Shown: positions 7,401-8,492 of the stretch, piece after piece
Layout: each line of letters begins with the position of its first letter
Position numbering within the stretch: position 1 is the stretch's first letter
Origin: Bacillota bacterium
Lineage (GTDB): Bacteria; Bacillota; Clostridia; Acetivibrionales; DSM-2933
Assembly (NCBI GenBank): GCA_030705945.1
Contig: JAUZPS010000177.1
Span: forward strand, 1-8,492
Direction of reading: 5' to 3'
DNA: 8,492 nucleotides
Notes under the pieces: generated by a model
Database searches by the model: none
Told to the model about the DNA's origin: nothing
What the model saw: only the letters and a program-made list of their open reading frames with translations
Made by a program: the position numbers and the translations under genes

Positions 7401-8352
7401 TGAAGCAAATGTAACCTATAAATCCACTGAATCGGTAAAAATAATTGAAGGACGTATTATTGAGAACCTCAAACAATTTTTTGACCCTTTAAAAGGTGGA
7501 GACGAAAATATGGGCTGGGATTTTGGAAGAAATTTATATGTATCTGAGGTTTATTCAGTGATAAAGAATACTCCCGGAGTGGATTATATAACCGACCTAT
7601 CGGTAAAATCATCTGTTCAAAGCTATACTCTCATTCTGAATAAGTTAAGCGAAGGCTACTATAAACCGTTAGTCTTGTATCCTAAACACAGCGCTGTTAA
7701 AAGCAATGACAACAGGATTATGTTCTCCTTGGCTCAGGCGCTTCCCGCAAAGGAAGAAACAAAAAATGTAATGGTAAAAGGCTTCAGGGAGAACGATATC
7801 ATAAAGTTAAGATATGGAAACAGATTGTCAAAAGAACTTATTATCGTGTCTGTCTCAGGCGACATGTTAGAGTGCCAGACGATTGATGAGGAGCCTCTTG
7901 ATTATAATTATCCAGTAGGGTCCGATATTGAAGCCAAACTGGATGAAGACCTCACAATCAGATCATATATTCTAAACTCTATTTCAGGGCTTCCGGTTTC
8001 TTTCTTTATAAAAATTGCGGTTTTAGAGCCTGGGGATACAATTTTATTATCGAGAGCGGATGAATATACAAATACAACCCCTCTTAAAATATGCGAAGTA
8101 AGGTCCGAAGATGTTTTTCTTGAGGAAGACGAGCTTATATACAGCGGGGTTCATTTAATAAACAGTAAGCCCCAATTAAAATTCCCTTATCTTATTGACA
8201 CAGAAAACGGCGTTGTCCATGACTTAAGTAACACAAGCCCCGAATGCTGCCTTAAACAAATCAAAAAAGACAGCAGGGTATATGTGGAAAATATCTCGAG
8301 CGCTTCCGGGGCGAAAATGTGTAAGTATTGTTTTCCTGTTGACATTCAGTAA
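4423..8352 (+). CDS. Afp11-like baseplate wedge protein (baseplate J/gp6 family) with C-terminal extension
   Basis: This 1309-residue protein is predicted to form the baseplate wedge ring that holds the hub and triggers contraction, like Afp11 and T4 gp6. The N-terminal 1-130 is typical (LVANLRRLILEYCPEW, then the FLNLVGISPTPPRVAKVPL segment). Residues 229-328 hold four WYY-type repeats. Two related beta modules follow, with WEYWDGTQW (473-481) to YWIRARI (542-548) and WEYWNGRRW (673-681) to YWIRARL (718-724). The J core is at about 740-1075: FGDGNNGMIPPAG (821-833), YLSGGGVKGN (841-850), NPVSGDGGFEQEDPEQA (871-887), then RGPYTLKSRDRGVTCEDIE (890-908). About 230 more residues form two beta-rich segments and a terminal cysteine motif (C1275, C1276, C1300, C1303). 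It is long for the family. The start overlaps the gp25 stop by one base (TAATG) with only a weak GGGA upstream, so coupled translation is likely. The family call is firm; the function of the inserts is unknown. Confidence 0.92.
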   Translation: MANILPKIDNRDQQDLVANLRRLILEYCPEWGSVDDIAADKQLDALVNIFSNMMGHVIERLNQAPEKHFISFLNLVGISPTPPRVAKVPLVFKLKEDSISNGYVPSGSKVSAKPENQAEIVFETEKDITVIKPKLVRAVSIDPRDDSWTNQDFLFAPEPTGKAARIFGGDLPVSHRLYIGNSKLLNFSEATNIHLDIHFIPERFNFPQISWNFLGEDSSSVDLEENAVAWYYLDKDNNPVEIKLGSTINPEDPLKYGDPLNLGMFYWYYMDRSDKPFPIKLGSAIKTGDSYWYYMNDNKELILLGDFFNCGRMSWFCFDKDGNPISIISEQVKENILIGMKISFSNVKGITSNTISGYDKNRMFRKWKNNWVFAQLNTALVDSSIMPDIEFIKVGIDVSPDKLLPDGALFNYSKLDISKDFLVFGERPVFNDTFYIASRDAFSKKDAFVKIKVDLSNENSYPVPDPEYVRLFWEYWDGTQWKLLIDTSRSRCVKEGGLRARIDENEITDKNVDNTIAFTTSGTIEFVCPEIKPFTIDGEENYWIRARIIEGDYGKDGYLDYQPKTVKIQNTDVELTDVEYIKPSFRPPSVKAITIGYSVEEFPEEVITENNFIFTDRHYECITENVYFKPFSPCTDCEPAFYMAFDQDISALPISLFFPLTGSQIGEDPIVAWEYWNGRRWVALSVNDSIRHFTLREIIQFVAPSDVKNIPLFGSEYYWIRARLENGGYKIYPHIAAIYQNAVWAKNHITISGEILGSSNGEPEQTFQLTRFPVLSGQSLYVRETLAKGEWINWQEVKTFSLSLPDSRHYMLDHTNGAVIFGDGNNGMIPPAGIENIKCDYLSGGGVKGNAKAGSVVHMWDSCADIDSVTNPVSGDGGFEQEDPEQAKIRGPYTLKSRDRGVTCEDIEWMVREAMPQIAKVKCFPTMDQDLKFKPGKATVIVAPNCEDPKPAPSQELLGEIYAYLSEKTPALITGGTQQRINVIGPDYIRVGVEANVTYKSTESVKIIEGRIIENLKQFFDPLKGGDENMGWDFGRNLYVSEVYSVIKNTPGVDYITDLSVKSSVQSYTLILNKLSEGYYKPLVLYPKHSAVKSNDNRIMFSLAQALPAKEETKNVMVKGFRENDIIKLRYGNRLSKELIIVSVSGDMLECQTIDEEPLDYNYPVGSDIEAKLDEDLTIRSYILNSISGLPVSFFIKIAVLEPGDTILLSRADEYTNTTPLKICEVRSEDVFLEEDELIYSGVHLINSKPQLKFPYLIDTENGVVHDLSNTSPECCLKQIKKDSRVYVENISSASGAKMCKYCFPVDIQ
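5107..5406 (+). repeat. Protein-level repeat region: four WYY/D/P-type units inside the wedge protein
   Basis: Residues 229-328 contain four related units: AWYYLDKDNNPVEIKLGS, YWYYMDRSDKPFPIKLGS, YWYYMNDNKELILLG and SWFCFDKDGNPISII. The Trp spacing is 37, 25 and 23 residues. Each looks like a beta hairpin with an aromatic strand, an Asp/Asn/Lys turn and a second strand. Units one and two are the most alike; unit four has diverged most. The DNA copies are not near-identical, so the duplication is not recent. Confidence 0.7.
8212..8337 (+). other. C-terminal cysteine motif of the wedge protein, possible zinc site
   Basis: Residues 1264-1305 contain VHDL, then PECCLKQI, RVYV, and finally GAKMCKYCFP. 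The layout (His or Cys, Cys, about 24 residues, CxxC, with a helix-strand middle) resembles the small zinc motif of Ada and of the tails of some nucleases, though the linker is shorter. Metal binding is inference. Confidence 0.45.
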
Positions 8353-8354
8353 GG

Positions 8355-8459
8355 TATATAAAAAGCACTATTAATCTTACATTTGACGGAGCAAAATAAC
8401 GAACGCTTTAACGTTATTTTGCGATAGGCAAATGTAAAAGATTAATTGCTTTTTATATA
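8355..8459 (+). repeat. Long imperfect inverted repeat / hairpin after the wedge gene
   Basis: The arms pair over four blocks: 8355-8367 with 8447-8459 (13 bp, TATATAAAAAGCA), 8370-8378 with 8438-8446 (9 bp), 8379-8385 with 8429-8435 (7 bp) and 8391-8401 with 8412-8422 (11 bp, GCAAAATAACG), leaving a 10-base loop. That is 40 pairs in 105 bases, broken by a 2-base bulge on each side and one 5x6 internal loop. Both outer arms give a run of five T on their 3' side, so it could act as a weak two-way terminator. Its length and low GC also fit a small MITE-like palindromic element or a structured RNA. It begins 3 bases after the stop codon. Nothing else recognisable lies between 8353 and the right edge. 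Confidence 0.75.
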
Positions 8460-8492
8460 GTATCAAAAAAACTTAGCAACTGGGCGTTTCAA

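Noticed and set aside
1172..8352. R-type tailocin or ordinary myophage tail
   Set aside because: A PAAR tip with the Afp7-like LysM protein and the very long WEYW-bearing J protein fits eCIS better. No phage head, lysis or regulatory gene is seen, though the flanks are not visible.
8355..8459. Integron attC site or CRISPR unit
   Set aside because: The outer ends do not carry the RYYYAAC and GTTRRRY cores of attC, and there is only one inverted repeat with no spaced direct repeats.
8212..8459. Diversity-generating retroelement variable region with its downstream hairpin
   Set aside because: The hairpin position is suggestive, but the coding end is not a C-type lectin fold and no template repeat or reverse transcriptase is in the window.

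Overview
The window holds seven plus-strand genes in one tightly packed cluster. It is the baseplate and spike section of an extracellular contractile injection system (eCIS), the phage-tail-like family that includes Afp, PVC, MAC and AlgoCIS. The AT-rich coding, strong AGGAGG-type ribosome sites and lysine-rich proteins suggest a low-GC Firmicute, most likely a member of the Clostridia. That placement is an inference from style only; no taxonomic marker is present.

Layout: (1) positions 3-1172, the 3' part of a gene for a polar, probably disordered protein of unknown function, open at the left edge; (2) 1172-1819, an Afp7-like tube-end protein with a C-terminal LysM domain; (3) 1832-2875, a gp27/late-control-D-like hub protein; (4) 2872-3594, a gp5-like spike with an OB fold and a beta-helix; (5) 3631-4026, a PAAR tip protein; (6) 4028-4423, a gp25-like baseplate wedge protein; (7) 4423-8352, a very large Afp11/baseplate-J protein of 1309 residues. 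Spacing is a 1-base overlap, 12 bases, a 4-base overlap, 36 bases, 1 base and a 1-base overlap, so the genes are surely co-transcribed and several are translationally coupled. The last 140 bases contain no recognisable gene. They hold a long imperfect inverted repeat (8355-8459), the first real break in the cluster.

How the parts fit, from known eCIS and T4 baseplate structures: the LysM protein caps the inner tube at the baseplate, gp27-like trimers join the tube to the gp5-like beta-helix spike, and the PAAR protein sharpens the spike tip. The gp25-like protein and the baseplate-J protein build the surrounding wedges, which trigger sheath contraction. Sheath and tube genes would be expected to the left of the window. 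Afp12-like, fibre, tape-measure, AAA+ ATPase and effector genes would be expected to the right. None of these can be seen here.

The least ordinary features are all at the right: a four-fold WYY-type repeat in the wedge protein, a C-terminal extension on that protein ending in a cysteine motif that looks like a small zinc site, and the hairpin that follows it. The first gene is also unexplained.
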